Notes under the pieces: model-generated
Told to the model about the DNA's origin: nothing
The model's database searches: none
Seen by the model: only the letters and a program-made list of their open reading frames with translations
Part shown: one piece after another, positions 9,056 to 17,118 of the stretch
Position numbering within the stretch: position 1 is the stretch's first letter
Layout: each line of letters opens with the position of its first letter
Source: Thiomicrorhabdus sp. Kp2
GTDB lineage: Bacteria; Pseudomonadota; Gammaproteobacteria; Thiomicrospirales; Thiomicrospiraceae
Length of the DNA: 64,000 bases
Assembly (NCBI RefSeq): GCF_000478585.1
Contig: NZ_ARWI01000001.1
Coordinates: forward strand, 1,364,001-1,428,000
Direction of reading: 5' to 3'
Translations under genes and position numbers: made by a program

Positions 9056-10326
9056 GTCAAACACCCGAATCCTTAAAAGAACAGCTAGGGCTTGATGTTA
9101 AACCAACCCGCTCATCGTTGATTTTAAAAATTGTGGCCTTTGTTATTTTATTTGCCCTTTTTGCTTGGGGCGTAAACACCTTTTACCCTAAAGAGGATTT
9201 AGCGCCAATTTATAAAATGGGCAATGTTTCACGTGGAGACATTAGAGCAACGGTTTCAACCACAGGCACTATTCAGCCAACCAATGAGGTTGAAGTGGGT
9301 AGTGAACTTTCTGGAACCGTTGATGAGGTACTGGTAGATTACAATAGTCCCGTTAAAAAAGGACAGCTTTTAGCCCGTTTAAATACCGACAAACTTAAAG
9401 CTCAAGTTCTACAAACCCGAGCCGCCTTAAAAGTGGCCAAAGCGGGTGTAATCGAAGCTGAAGCATCCTTACAAGAAGCAAACGCAGAATATGAAAGACT
9501 GGTAGAAGTTCGCAAACTTTCAGGCGGTAAATTACCCTCTAAAGCAGATTTTATTTCGGCTAATGCTGCCAAAGAACGAGCGCAAGCCACCAAAACAACC
9601 GCCGAAGCTCAAGTTGAACAGGCTCAAGCCAACTTAGATCAAAACCTAACCGATTTATCTAAGGCCAATATCGTGTCTCCTATTAATGGTATTGTGCTAG
9701 AACGCTCTATTGAACCAGGACAAACTGTGGCCGCAACCATGTCTGCACCCGTTTTATTTACACTCGCCGAAGACCTAACAAAAATGGAACTCGAAGCCGA
9801 CGTGGATGAAGCCGATGTTGGCCAAGTGGCTGAAGGGCAAACGGCCACTTTTACGGTTGATGCTTATCCTAATCAAGAATTTCCAGCGATTATCAAGCAA
9901 GTTCGTTATGGCTCTGAAACCACCGATGGCGTAGTGACATACACCTCTTTATTAGAAGTCTCTAACCAAGATTTAAAACTGCGTCCTGGCATGACCGCAA
10001 CTGCAAATATTTTGGTTAAAGAGAAAAAGGATGTTTTGAAAATACCCATAGGGGCTTTACGCTTTACCCCAGAATTAATTGGCCAAGCCAAAGAGAGTAA
10101 AAGCATTATTGAATCGCTCTCGTTTCGCCCTCCTTCTAGTAAAGGTGAAATCATTAAAGTAGAAGTAGAGAATGGATATAAAAAAGTCTGGCAGTTGGTT
10201 AACGGTAAACTCGAATCCATTAAAATCAAAGTGGGCGATTCTGATGGCGGCTTAATCGAAGTGACTGAAGGCGACTTAAAAGAGGGCGAAGAGATTATTA
10301 CAGGCGTTGAGGTACCCACCAAATGA
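9052..10326 (+). CDS. macA: MacA-like periplasmic adaptor (HlyD family)
   Basis: Membrane-fusion protein linking the inner-membrane MacB-type ABC transporter to the outer-membrane channel. The 424-aa protein has a cytoplasmic N-terminus, one membrane anchor (about 24-44) and a split lipoyl domain (around NEVEVGSELSGTV and SPINGIVLERSIEPGQ). Between these lies a long alpha-helical hairpin rich in Ala/Glu/Gln (about 120-200), followed by a beta-barrel domain. It overlaps both neighbours by 4 bp, so it is translated with the channel and ATPase. Confidence 0.9.
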   Translation: MSQTPESLKEQLGLDVKPTRSSLILKIVAFVILFALFAWGVNTFYPKEDLAPIYKMGNVSRGDIRATVSTTGTIQPTNEVEVGSELSGTVDEVLVDYNSPVKKGQLLARLNTDKLKAQVLQTRAALKVAKAGVIEAEASLQEANAEYERLVEVRKLSGGKLPSKADFISANAAKERAQATKTTAEAQVEQAQANLDQNLTDLSKANIVSPINGIVLERSIEPGQTVAATMSAPVLFTLAEDLTKMELEADVDEADVGQVAEGQTATFTVDAYPNQEFPAIIKQVRYGSETTDGVVTYTSLLEVSNQDLKLRPGMTATANILVKEKKDVLKIPIGALRFTPELIGQAKESKSIIESLSFRPPSSKGEIIKVEVENGYKKVWQLVNGKLESIKIKVGDSDGGLIEVTEGDLKEGEEIITGVEVPTK

Positions 10327-11051
10327 AGCCGTCACCAGACTTAGAACCAGTGATTGAGTTTAAACAAATCACCAAACGTTTTGGGCAAGGAGAGTCTGCG
10401 TTTGATGCGTTAAAAGGCGTAAACTTTAAAATTTATAATGGTGAATTTGTGGCCATTATGGGGCCGAGTGGTTCGGGTAAATCGACCGTCATGAATTTGC
10501 TCGGTTGTCTAGATACCCCGACCAATGGTCACTATCTTTTTAAAGGTTTACCCATTGAAACGCTAAACCGTGACGAACGGGCTTTATTACGACGTAATCA
10601 CCTTGGATTTGTCTTTCAAGGTTTTAACCTACTTGGACGAACTTCGGCCATTGAAAACGTTGAATTACCCTTAATTTACCGTGGTGTACCCAGTAAACAA
10701 CGACGCTTATTGGCTGAAAAATCATTAGAACGTGTTGGCCTAAAAGGCTGGGAAGACCATTCGCCAGGGCAACTTTCTGGCGGACAACAACAACGTGTAG
10801 CCATTGCCCGTGCTTTAGTGACCGATCCACAAATTTTACTGGCTGATGAACCCACGGGTAACCTAGATACCGAACGAAGCCATGAAATTATGAAATTACT
10901 AAGCGAACTCAACAGTGAAACAGGTATCACCGTATTAATGGTCACCCATGAACCTGATATGGCCGAATACGCTAGTCGTTTAATTCACTTTGTCGATGGA
11001 GATGTAGAAAGTGATCAGCAACAAGCGGCTAAACTAGGAGAATCACAATGA
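10323..11051 (+). CDS. MacB/LolD-like ABC transporter ATPase
   Basis: This 242-aa ATPase has Walker A at 47-55 (GPSGSGKST), signature LSGGQQQRVAIARAL and Walker B ILLADEPTGNLD. The D-loop and a switch histidine in VTHEPD follow. It belongs to the MacB/LolD/FtsE group that works with a separate permease. In classical E. coli MacB the ATPase and permease are one polypeptide; here they are split into two overlapping genes, as in YknYZ-type systems. The substrate is unknown; macrolides, peptides or lipoproteins are all possible for the family. Confidence 0.93.
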   Translation: MKPSPDLEPVIEFKQITKRFGQGESAFDALKGVNFKIYNGEFVAIMGPSGSGKSTVMNLLGCLDTPTNGHYLFKGLPIETLNRDERALLRRNHLGFVFQGFNLLGRTSAIENVELPLIYRGVPSKQRRLLAEKSLERVGLKGWEDHSPGQLSGGQQQRVAIARALVTDPQILLADEPTGNLDTERSHEIMKLLSELNSETGITVLMVTHEPDMAEYASRLIHFVDGDVESDQQQAAKLGESQ

Positions 11052-12256
11052 TTTGGAATGCATTTTTACTCGCCATAAAAGAGATTCGCCGTAACCTAAT
11101 GCGTTCCGCCTTAACCATGCTCGGTATTATTATTGGTGTGGCCGCCGTGATAACCATGGTCACCCTTGGTAACGGCGCAACTGCTAAAGTAACTGAACAA
11201 ATCTCTAGTTTAGGGAGCAATTTACTAATGGTAATGCCAGGTCAAAGAATGGGGCCAGGTAGCGGGTCTTCAGGTGCCAAAATGTTTAAACTAGAAGACG
11301 CCGAAGCCATACAACAACAAATCACCTCCTTAGTCGCTGTTGCCCCTAGCGTGAGAAGTAGCATGACCGTTATCTACGGCAACGATAACTGGTCAACCAC
11401 CATTACTGGCACCAATAATGACTACTTTACTACGGGCAGTTGGACAATCGCTCAAGGCCGAAACTTCACCAGCAATGAACTTAAAGCAGGTAAAACCAGT
11501 TGTGTGGTTGGCAATACCATTATTAAGGAGCTTATGCCCAATACTGAACCTCTTGGCAAAGAGCTTCGTCTACAAAACTTCACCTGCAAAATTATTGGCG
11601 TACTCGACTCTAAAGGCCAGTCCATGATGGGTAATGACCAAGATGACACCATTATAATGCCTTTAAAAACAGTGCAACGACGCATTACTGGTAATAATGA
11701 TATCAGCATGATGCGTATCTCGGTCAAACCCAATGTCGATAGTGATGTTGTCAACCGAGCCATTACTATGCTTTTAAGAGATAGACGCCATTTAAGTGAT
11801 AGTGAAAAAAATGACTTCTCTGTTATGGATACCACCGAAATTACCGCCACAATGACGGGTACCACCAAAGTCATGACCATGCTACTGGGCGCGGTAGCTG
11901 CGGTAAGTTTAGTGGTTGGTGGCATTGGCATTATGAATATTATGCTGGTTTCGGTGATAGAACGTACCCACGAAATTGGTATAAGAATGGCGATTGGTGC
12001 CATGGAACGTGAAGTGTTGTGGCAATTTTTAGTTGAGGCCGTGGTACTCTCAACCTTAGGCGGCGTGATTGGCATAATACTCGCCATTGGCGCTTCAGCC
12101 ATTGTGAGCGATATTATGTCCATACCCTATATATTAGATTTTAGTATTATCTTTTTGGCATTTGTATTCTCTGCCGCAGTGGGCGTCGTGTTTGGCTACT
12201 TTCCTGCCAGAAACGCCGCACGTTTAAATCCAATTGATGCATTACGACATGAATAA
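11048..12256 (+). CDS. MacB-like ABC transporter permease
   Basis: The 402-aa permease has one N-terminal TM (about 15-40), a large periplasmic MacB_PCD domain (about 45-270) and three C-terminal TMs in the FtsX fold. Conserved motifs include TMLGIIIGVAAVI at the N-terminus and the ERTHEIGIRMAIGA coupling helix. It ends ARLNPIDALRHE, the usual C-terminus of the family. It is last in the six-gene operon and overlaps the ATPase gene by 4 bp. Before the transposon inserted, this gene would have been convergent with the YhiN-like flavoprotein gene. Confidence 0.93.
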   Translation: MIWNAFLLAIKEIRRNLMRSALTMLGIIIGVAAVITMVTLGNGATAKVTEQISSLGSNLLMVMPGQRMGPGSGSSGAKMFKLEDAEAIQQQITSLVAVAPSVRSSMTVIYGNDNWSTTITGTNNDYFTTGSWTIAQGRNFTSNELKAGKTSCVVGNTIIKELMPNTEPLGKELRLQNFTCKIIGVLDSKGQSMMGNDQDDTIIMPLKTVQRRITGNNDISMMRISVKPNVDSDVVNRAITMLLRDRRHLSDSEKNDFSVMDTTEITATMTGTTKVMTMLLGAVAAVSLVVGGIGIMNIMLVSVIERTHEIGIRMAIGAMEREVLWQFLVEAVVLSTLGGVIGIILAIGASAIVSDIMSIPYILDFSIIFLAFVFSAAVGVVFGYFPARNAARLNPIDALRHE

Positions 12257-12366
12257 AGAGATTTTAACTGCAAAGATTATTTGACCACGAAGACACGAAG
12301 TTTTTTAAGGTAAAAGAAGGATTGAACCTATTGAATAGAAGCCACAACCCTAATTATTAACTGTCC

Positions 12367-12435
12367 GTCATTATCGGGCTTGACCTGATAATCTCACGTC
12401 TTAAAGGAGATTTCCGTGTCAAGCACGGGAATGAC
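12367..12435. repeat. REP-like palindrome, GTCATTCCCG family
   Basis: Two 27-bp arms (GTCATTatCGgGCTTGAC... and its imperfect complement ending in GGGAATGAC) flank a short loop. This could form a long hairpin downstream of the MacB-like permease gene. Confidence 0.65.
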
Positions 12436-12453
12436 TATGGAAGTTTATGAATC

Positions 12454-12595
12454 GTCATTGCGAGATGAAGGCGTGGCAATCTATGGCGTACAATGCGATT
12501 TCTGCCATGAATTATTCGCGTTGCTCACCCTACGGGTCGCCTTAAAAGGCGTTCTTCGCTCTAAAGAGCTTGTGCTTCACTGCGTTCGCAATGAC
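12454..12595. repeat. REP-like repeat, GTCATTGCGAG family
   Basis: GTCATTGCGAG at the left and CGCAATGAC at the right form the ends of an imperfect inverted repeat. A better-preserved copy lies at 57775-57862. A short open frame crosses it but is almost certainly spurious. Confidence 0.6.
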
Positions 12596-12649
12596 CGTGT
12601 TGGATTAAAATTTACCCACTGCTCGCAAAATTTAGTTTGCCATAGCGCG

Positions 12650-12663
12650 TACCAGGCCTGGTA
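12650..12663. repeat. ACCAGGCCTGGT palindrome copy
   Basis: A full 14-bp copy (TACCAGGCCTGGTA). Removing the transposon places it between the 3' ends of the permease gene and the YhiN-like gene, matching the rule that intergenic copies lie beyond gene ends. Confidence 0.9.
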
Positions 12664-12742
12664 AAACGGTAATTTTTTTTATTTCAAACCCTTCGTGCCT
12701 TCGTGGTTAACTCTTAAAAACCTTCGCGGTTAATCCTCAAAA

Positions 12743-12747
12743 ACATC
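12743..12747. repeat. Target-site duplication of the Tn7-like element, left
   Basis: ACATC directly precedes the terminal TGTG of the left end. The same five bases follow the right end at 33382-33386. Five-base duplications are the rule for Tn7-family transposition. Confidence 0.93.
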
Positions 12748-12806
12748 TGTGAAAAAACAATAAAGTTTGTCCTTTATATTAAAAAATACAATAAAGTTTG
12801 TCCTTT
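12748..12806 (+). repeat. Transposon left end with two TnsB-type sites
   Basis: Terminal TGTGAAAAAACAATAAAG is followed by ACAATAAAGTTTGTCCTTT at 12757-12775 and again at 12788-12806. About 50 bp further in lies a broken start of tnsA, so this end is organised like the right end in mirror image. Confidence 0.9.
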
Positions 12807-12857
12807 TATGTTCCACAGTATAGGATTTTGGCCATTCCTACTTTAAAGGCGAACTCT

Positions 12858-12964
12858 ATGTCTCCAAGAAAACTTCAATCAAATAAAGACTTTGCTCCAG
12901 CATTAGAAAATTGAGATAGAAAATAATATGGTCTTTAAAACTATCGAGGTGTAGATACCATGTC
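12858..12964 (+). pseudogene. Relic of the 5' end of a second tnsA, inverted
   Basis: The frame from ATG 12858 reads MSPRKLQSNKDFAPALEN then stops. It matches the start of the intact TnsA at the other end (MARRKLQSNKDFDRALKN), including nine identical residues in a row. Degenerate similarity continues to about 12964 (remnants of YGL and of the VQDVPS segment), broken by stops. It points inward from the left end exactly as the intact tnsA points inward from the right end. Similarity stops where the IS110-type element begins, so the IS probably inserted into it. Confidence 0.8.
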
Positions 12965-12976
12965 TTAACCAAGCAT

Positions 12977-13960
12977 TCAAATAATATTTTGAGGAGTGTA
13001 AGGGGTTTGTGACTTTATGACACCAAAACAGATTTGAACTAATTTGCGCATAGCCGCACCCAGAGCTTGCATCTTAGTTTTCCCAGCTTTTAGAAGGCGT
13101 TCCTTTTGAGATTTTATATCAGGATTATGGGTAAATGCCTTAACGGCGGCCAAGTAAAGTTTTGCCCTGATTCTGGAAGGCCCGTTTTTACTTAACGATG
13201 TACGACCTTTAAAGATTCCTGATTCATTAATTTGGGGGATCAAGCCTAAATATGCCGCTAATTGTTTAGCATTTTTAAAATCTTTATATGCGAATAATGA
13301 AACTAATTCTCTTGCCATGACTGGCCCGATGCCTTTTATGCTCATAAGCAATTTTTTGTTATTTCTAAGCACCACATTGCTTTCTATAAGCGCGTCAATA
13401 TCAGCCTTACATATGGAGATTTCTTGGAAAAGATATTGAATCATTCGGTTGATTGAATCAATTGTCAATTGAGATTGATTGCCGATAGTTGCAGCTTCAA
13501 GACGATTATTTTCACGCAAAAAGTCTTTTTCTAAAGCGGATAACCTGTGATTCATTGCTTTTAAATCTTGTGCCATAGGATTCATTGGCATCCATAATTT
13601 AGGGATTTCCTCATGAGATGCCCCAAATCGAGCAAGCATCAAAGAATCACCTTTATCTGTTTTATGAATTGAACCAACAGACAAAGCAAACTTTTTTGCC
13701 TTCCCCGGATTTGCAATAAAAACCATAAATTCTGAAGCATATAAAAATGAGGCTAGTCTTTCATGATAAACCCCAGTAGCTTCTAGGGTAACTAAAATAT
13801 CATTAGGATTGCTGCTACTTGTAACTAATACCCAATCGAGTAAATGTTGAAAGCCCTCGCTACAGTTGGTGAATTTCTTGAAAATTGGTTTTTGGTTTTG
13901 TTTGAAAATGCATACATCGATATTACTTTTACCGACATCCATCCCTATGTTTTGTCGCAT
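12977..13960 (-). CDS. IS110-family transposase (DEDD)
   Basis: This 327-aa recombinase has an N-terminal RuvC-like DEDD domain with D8 (GMDVGKSNID), E60 (TLEATG) and D102/D105 (KTDKGDS). The C-terminal Tnp_20 domain has the helix-hairpin-helix SIKGIGPVMA and the serine-containing segment GRTSLSKNGPSRIRA. The length is typical, and the gene looks intact. The element's outer limits are not certain: one lies near 12965, inside the tnsA relic, and the other somewhere in 14150-14290. In the IS110 group a bridge RNA is made from the region 5' of the transposase; structured sequence is present there. Confidence 0.93.
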   Translation of the reverse strand: MRQNIGMDVGKSNIDVCIFKQNQKPIFKKFTNCSEGFQHLLDWVLVTSSSNPNDILVTLEATGVYHERLASFLYASEFMVFIANPGKAKKFALSVGSIHKTDKGDSLMLARFGASHEEIPKLWMPMNPMAQDLKAMNHRLSALEKDFLRENNRLEAATIGNQSQLTIDSINRMIQYLFQEISICKADIDALIESNVVLRNNKKLLMSIKGIGPVMARELVSLFAYKDFKNAKQLAAYLGLIPQINESGIFKGRTSLSKNGPSRIRAKLYLAAVKAFTHNPDIKSQKERLLKAGKTKMQALGAAMRKLVQICFGVIKSQTPYTPQNII

Positions 13961-14042
13961 AATTTAACCCTCTCCACTTGTATTTACAGCATCATCTTTT
14001 TTCAAAGAGCACTTGGATACCATTCAGTTTTAATTAAATGAG

Positions 14043-14140
14043 TGAAGTCAGGGCATAATCTACAGCGCATTGTTAAACAATTGGTGGTCAAACATGCTCA
14101 CTGACTTCAAGCGAAAATGATAGCTAATCATTCCTCGCTT
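14043..14140 (-). ncRNA. Candidate IS110 bridge RNA segment
   Basis: Upstream of the IS110-type transposase, two adjacent stem-loops are visible. One has arms AAGCGA / TCGCTT with an inner AATGAT / ATCATT (14108-14140). The other is GAAGTCAG / CTGACTTC (14043-14050 and 14101-14108) enclosing a 50-nt loop. Read on the transposase strand, this is a 5' hairpin followed by a large internal loop, resembling described bridge RNAs. I could not fold the RNA or match the loop to the flanks. Confidence 0.35.
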
Positions 14141-14193
14141 CAAGATACAAGTGGTCAAGTAAAAGTGGTCACATCTCTAGGATTTGAATAAGT

Positions 14194-14240
14194 CTTGAAT
14201 TCGCATAACAAGTGCAATTAACTTGTAATGCGAATTCAAG
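14194..14240. repeat. 47-bp dyad (CTTGAATTCGCAT...)
   Basis: Two 20-bp arms, differing at one position, flank a 7-nt loop and are bounded by CTTGAATTCGCAT and its complement. The left arm recurs almost exactly at 17944-17963. No T-run follows, so a terminator is unlikely. It could be an operator or a recombination site. Confidence 0.7.
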
Positions 14241-14296
14241 AAGTATTTTATTGTGATATAGTATATAAATTTACTTACCATTAGATGTGTGCACTG

Positions 14297-14402
14297 TGAA
14301 AATATTAATCACTGGTTCTGCTGGATTTATTGGTTCGGCGTTAACCCTTGCTTTGCTTCATAATGAAAAACTCACCATGATGGTCTTGGGCAATCGCAGG
14401 TA
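14297..14402 (+). pseudogene. Fragment of a nucleotide-sugar epimerase/dehydratase
   Basis: From GTG 14297 the frame reads MKILITGSAGFIGSALTLAL, the unmistakable N-terminal Rossmann motif (TGxxGFIG) of NAD-dependent sugar epimerases. Similarity ends after about 16-20 codons, where the sequence becomes the opposite-strand C39-like fragment. Only a scrap of the roughly 330-aa family remains. Confidence 0.7.
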
Positions 14403-14598
14403 AAGGGGATTTAAGGATTTTCTCTGCTGAACTTTTTATTTGACGGGATTTTAAGCCTAACGACTTAATCATTCGAACCACATCCATCGAAGATGCTTTT
14501 TCAGTCGGCTTTACATACTGTCGCTGCAACTGCATTGCATCAGCGGCTACGCCATAAAAACGCGAAATTAATTGTACGCAACCGATTCCAGAATCCAC
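14341..14598 (-). pseudogene. Fragment of a type I secretion ABC transporter (C39-like domain)
   Basis: The 85-residue frame (MDSGIGCVQLISRFYGVAAD..., then FFIMKQSKG) resembles the N-terminal C39-peptidase-like domain of LapB/HlyB-type type I secretion ABC transporters, which normally run about 700 aa. The aspartate and glycine-rich start and the R-x-Y/H-G-V-A-A-D segment are characteristic. The membrane and ATPase domains are absent, so it cannot work as a transporter. It abuts the epimerase fragment, marking an old deletion or recombination junction. Confidence 0.65.
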
Positions 14599-14739
14599 AA
14601 AAAGCCCAAATCATTTATTATTGTTTTTTAATAATAAACAAAGCACTAGGATAAGTAAATAGGAGCATGCGCTTTTTTACTTAAGCAAATTCTAATATCT
14701 AACCTTAATTTGAATAATTTACACCACAGGAAACTGTAA
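14599..14739. other. Intergenic, AT-rich hairpin only
   Basis: I see no gene here. A short AT hairpin (TTTATTATT / AATAATAAA, about 14614-14638) is the only structure. Confidence 0.5.
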
Positions 14740-15876
14740 TGGTCTAATAAACATGATGTTTTTAATCGAAATCTAAAGAATGGTTCAACCGCATTACTTT
14801 GCCAAAGCTGTTATGGAAGAACTGAACAGGTTGCTTGTTCGTTATGCACTAGACGCCAACATGAGTTTTTTTATGACTTATCTAGAAAACATATCTACAA
14901 GAACTGTTTAACACTGCCTCCTAGATACTGTAAATATCGCTCTGTAGAAATACCTGCTGGCGCAGGACATATTTGTCGTGATTGCAGTTACAGCCGAACT
15001 TTAAAACGAAGAATGGATTATTTGAGTCTACTTTTAAATGAAGAGTTTCAAAGAATATTTAATGAATTTAGCCAATGGTTAGTTGCTCGAAAAGGCATGG
15101 ATTATGCGGCCATAAAGATTGGATATTATTTTAAATTCCTTCACGAGCTAAATAACCTTGCTAACAGACTAAATGCATTTCCAGGCTACTACGACATAGT
15201 AAATAACCTTACCGTGGCTACAACACGCCAATATTTGCTTGTAACGGTATTTTTATCTGAGACTAAAGCAATCAAGATTGATTCCAAAATTAAAGATGAA
15301 TTTTCCAACCTTGATATGATTGATCGGTACCTAAACCATTTTGAGCAAAATTCAATATTTAGCCAAATGATGAATAGCTACTATGGCAAACTCGAATTTA
15401 AACTAGAAGATGGCAAAACAAGCGTTCGTTCAATAAGACTAGCCTTGACGCCTGCCATAAATTTTCTGAAAAATTGTATCTATTTTGGATTTAGCCAACC
15501 TTCACAGCAAGTACTTCAAGGCTTTCTTTGGGCTTCACCCGGCCAAAGAGCTGCAATCACTGGGTTTATTAATTTCTTAAGAAATTCTTACGGAACCAAT
15601 ATTACCTTAGACTCAATACCTAAAATCGTTGCTTTAGAACGGCCTTATTTGAGCACAAAGATGCTAAAACAACGTTTTATTGACATACTAAGAGAATCAA
15701 AAGAACGTGAAATACCCGATGAAAAATTGCTTAGAACTTCCATTGCATATTTACATGGAGTTGAAATACCTGAATTCGTAAGGCTTTGTCGTGATGATAT
15801 TTTGAAGAATAAGGCCGGAGAATATTATTTACGACTTGCGAATGAAAACTTCTATATTATCCAATCACTTAAATAG
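14740..15876 (+). pseudogene. Recombinase-like protein, probably N-terminally truncated
   Basis: The frame is open from 14740, but the first ATG is at 15013, which would give a 287-aa protein. The 5' part without an ATG looks coding: it has a cysteine-rich zinc-ribbon-like stretch (CQSC, CSLC, C, CRDC). The remainder is helical, with FLWASPGQRAAITGFINFL resembling the core-binding region of some tyrosine recombinases. The C-terminal catalytic R-H-R-Y domain is absent. I do not recognise the family firmly. A diverged second copy of its 3' half lies at 17546-17940, so at least one duplication has occurred. Confidence 0.5.
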
Positions 15877-15983
15877 AAAATTTTCTCTAAAGTTAGATTG
15901 ATTAATTAAAAAGTTCAATTTTGGAAAGCAATCTGGCCATAAACATCAAAAACCGCTAAAGTTTTAAATGGTGAAGGGGCAAC

Positions 15984-16349
15984 CTATTTATGGTTACTAA
16001 AATGATTGTAGACTATAGTTGCCGCGACACCGAAAGAAAAAGAAAAACCAGCAGAAATCCAACCTTCTATCTTATTCTGAAGAATATCAGTGCTTAATGA
16101 ATGAAGAATAAATCCATAAGAAATTAAAACCGAAAAAACAATAACAGCTACAATTAATGGGAAGAAATAGACAGCTCCAACTTTTATATTATTGATATGA
16201 TTGTTAAGCTTTGACTTTCCTATTATATGGTTAGTTTCAGCTTCCTGTTTTGCACCTAAAATATTCGGGTTTTGTTGTTCAATTTTATTATTAGCATCTT
16301 CTGGTTCAATAGAATTGATGCTATTTATTGAAATTTCATTATCAGTCAT
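15984..16349 (-). CDS. Small two-TM protein, putative Panacea-system toxin
   Basis: The 121-aa protein has a polar N-terminus (about 55 residues, Asn/Ile/Glu-rich) and two membrane segments at about 58-82 and 96-114. It overlaps the upstream Panacea-domain gene by 4 bp (TCAT on the plus strand), so the two are translationally coupled. Panacea-domain antitoxins are known to pair with very diverse toxins, including small membrane proteins. Assigning this as the toxin rests on that context; the protein itself has no family I recognise. Confidence 0.7.
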   Translation of the reverse strand: MTDNEISINSINSIEPEDANNKIEQQNPNILGAKQEAETNHIIGKSKLNNHINNIKVGAVYFFPLIVAVIVFSVLISYGFILHSLSTDILQNKIEGWISAGFSFSFGVAATIVYNHFSNHK

Positions 16350-16843
16350 ACAAGAAGGGTTTTAATAAATTCTTTATAGTATTCTTTAATGTCATCAGTT
16401 GGTATTTCTTTACCTAAAACGCCTTCTGAATAGTTCTTACTCCATGGAGTACCATCCTTATGAGTAAGTTGACGAAGCCCCCAACCAGAATAAGGTTTAT
16501 AAATCTCCCAAACCTTACTTAGGATAACCTGTGCATCGAAGTCATCTTGATCTACTTCAGGATGAGATGCTGAAGATGATAAATCGTCCCAAGCTATTGA
16601 CCGATTAGTGATAGGCGACTTTCGAAAGTGCTTAAACTCATGGTATAACGATGGAATCACTGGGCCATGTTGCCAAGCTTCAATCTTTTCATTAAATAAA
16701 GGCTCATTTTTTATAGCCAAGTACCAACCTTGAGCTATATAGACAAGCTTATTGAGCTTTAACTGCGTAACTTCTACTTTAGCCTCCAAGGCTTCTGAAA
16801 GAAAGTAGTTAGCCACATGTGACGCTGTATATTTTGAATTCAT
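16346..16843 (-). CDS. Panacea (DUF4065/SocA-like) domain protein, putative antitoxin
   Basis: This 165-aa protein has the family landmarks KLNKLVYIAQGWYLAI near the N-terminus and EAWQHGPVIPSLYHEF in the middle. A C-terminal WGLRQLTHKDGTPW segment follows, all typical of the Panacea domain found in SocA, GepA and many toxin-antitoxin antitoxins. It is the first gene of a two-gene operon with a small membrane protein. In such systems the Panacea protein neutralises its partner directly. Defence or stabilisation of the transposon is the likely role. Confidence 0.85.
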   Translation of the reverse strand: MNSKYTASHVANYFLSEALEAKVEVTQLKLNKLVYIAQGWYLAIKNEPLFNEKIEAWQHGPVIPSLYHEFKHFRKSPITNRSIAWDDLSSSASHPEVDQDDFDAQVILSKVWEIYKPYSGWGLRQLTHKDGTPWSKNYSEGVLGKEIPTDDIKEYYKEFIKTLLV

Positions 16844-17118
16844 AGTTAAATTATACCTGTATCAATCCTATTTCGCTACAATCCTCTAAAGCAAGACCAA
16901 CAATAATTTATTATTTGTATAATGAGATTTTGCTCAGGGTTCATTAGTTTCTTTCTTTTTTAATTAAACTTGAGTTTAAAAACACAGAATATACAACGAT
17001 GTACTATCACGGTTAGTTTATGACTAAATCAGCTTAATCCCCCCCTGATTCAATTCATAAAACCTTTACACAACAAAAATTAACGGCTCAGGATAATCAT
17101 TTTCGTTCTGAACCAAAA

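Larger units (their letters stand above)
12285..12710. repeat. Inverted pair of the CCACGAAG intergenic repeat
   Basis: CCACGAAGACACGAAG (12285-12300) and CTTCGTGCCTTCGTGG (from 12691) are complementary, and a further partial copy (CCTTCGCGGTTAATCC) follows at 12721. The same family recurs after argH at 56779-56930. It is non-coding and resembles short repeats widely scattered in bacterial intergenic regions. Confidence 0.65.

Noticed and set aside
12416-12664. Open frame of 82 codons
   Set aside because: It runs through REP-like repeats and the ACCAGGCCTGGT palindrome; its composition reflects the repeats, and no family or ribosome site supports it.
14194-14240. Integron attC site
   Set aside because: GCATAACAAG looks like one half of an attC, but the opposite half lacks the matching GTTATGC core, and no integron integrase is present.
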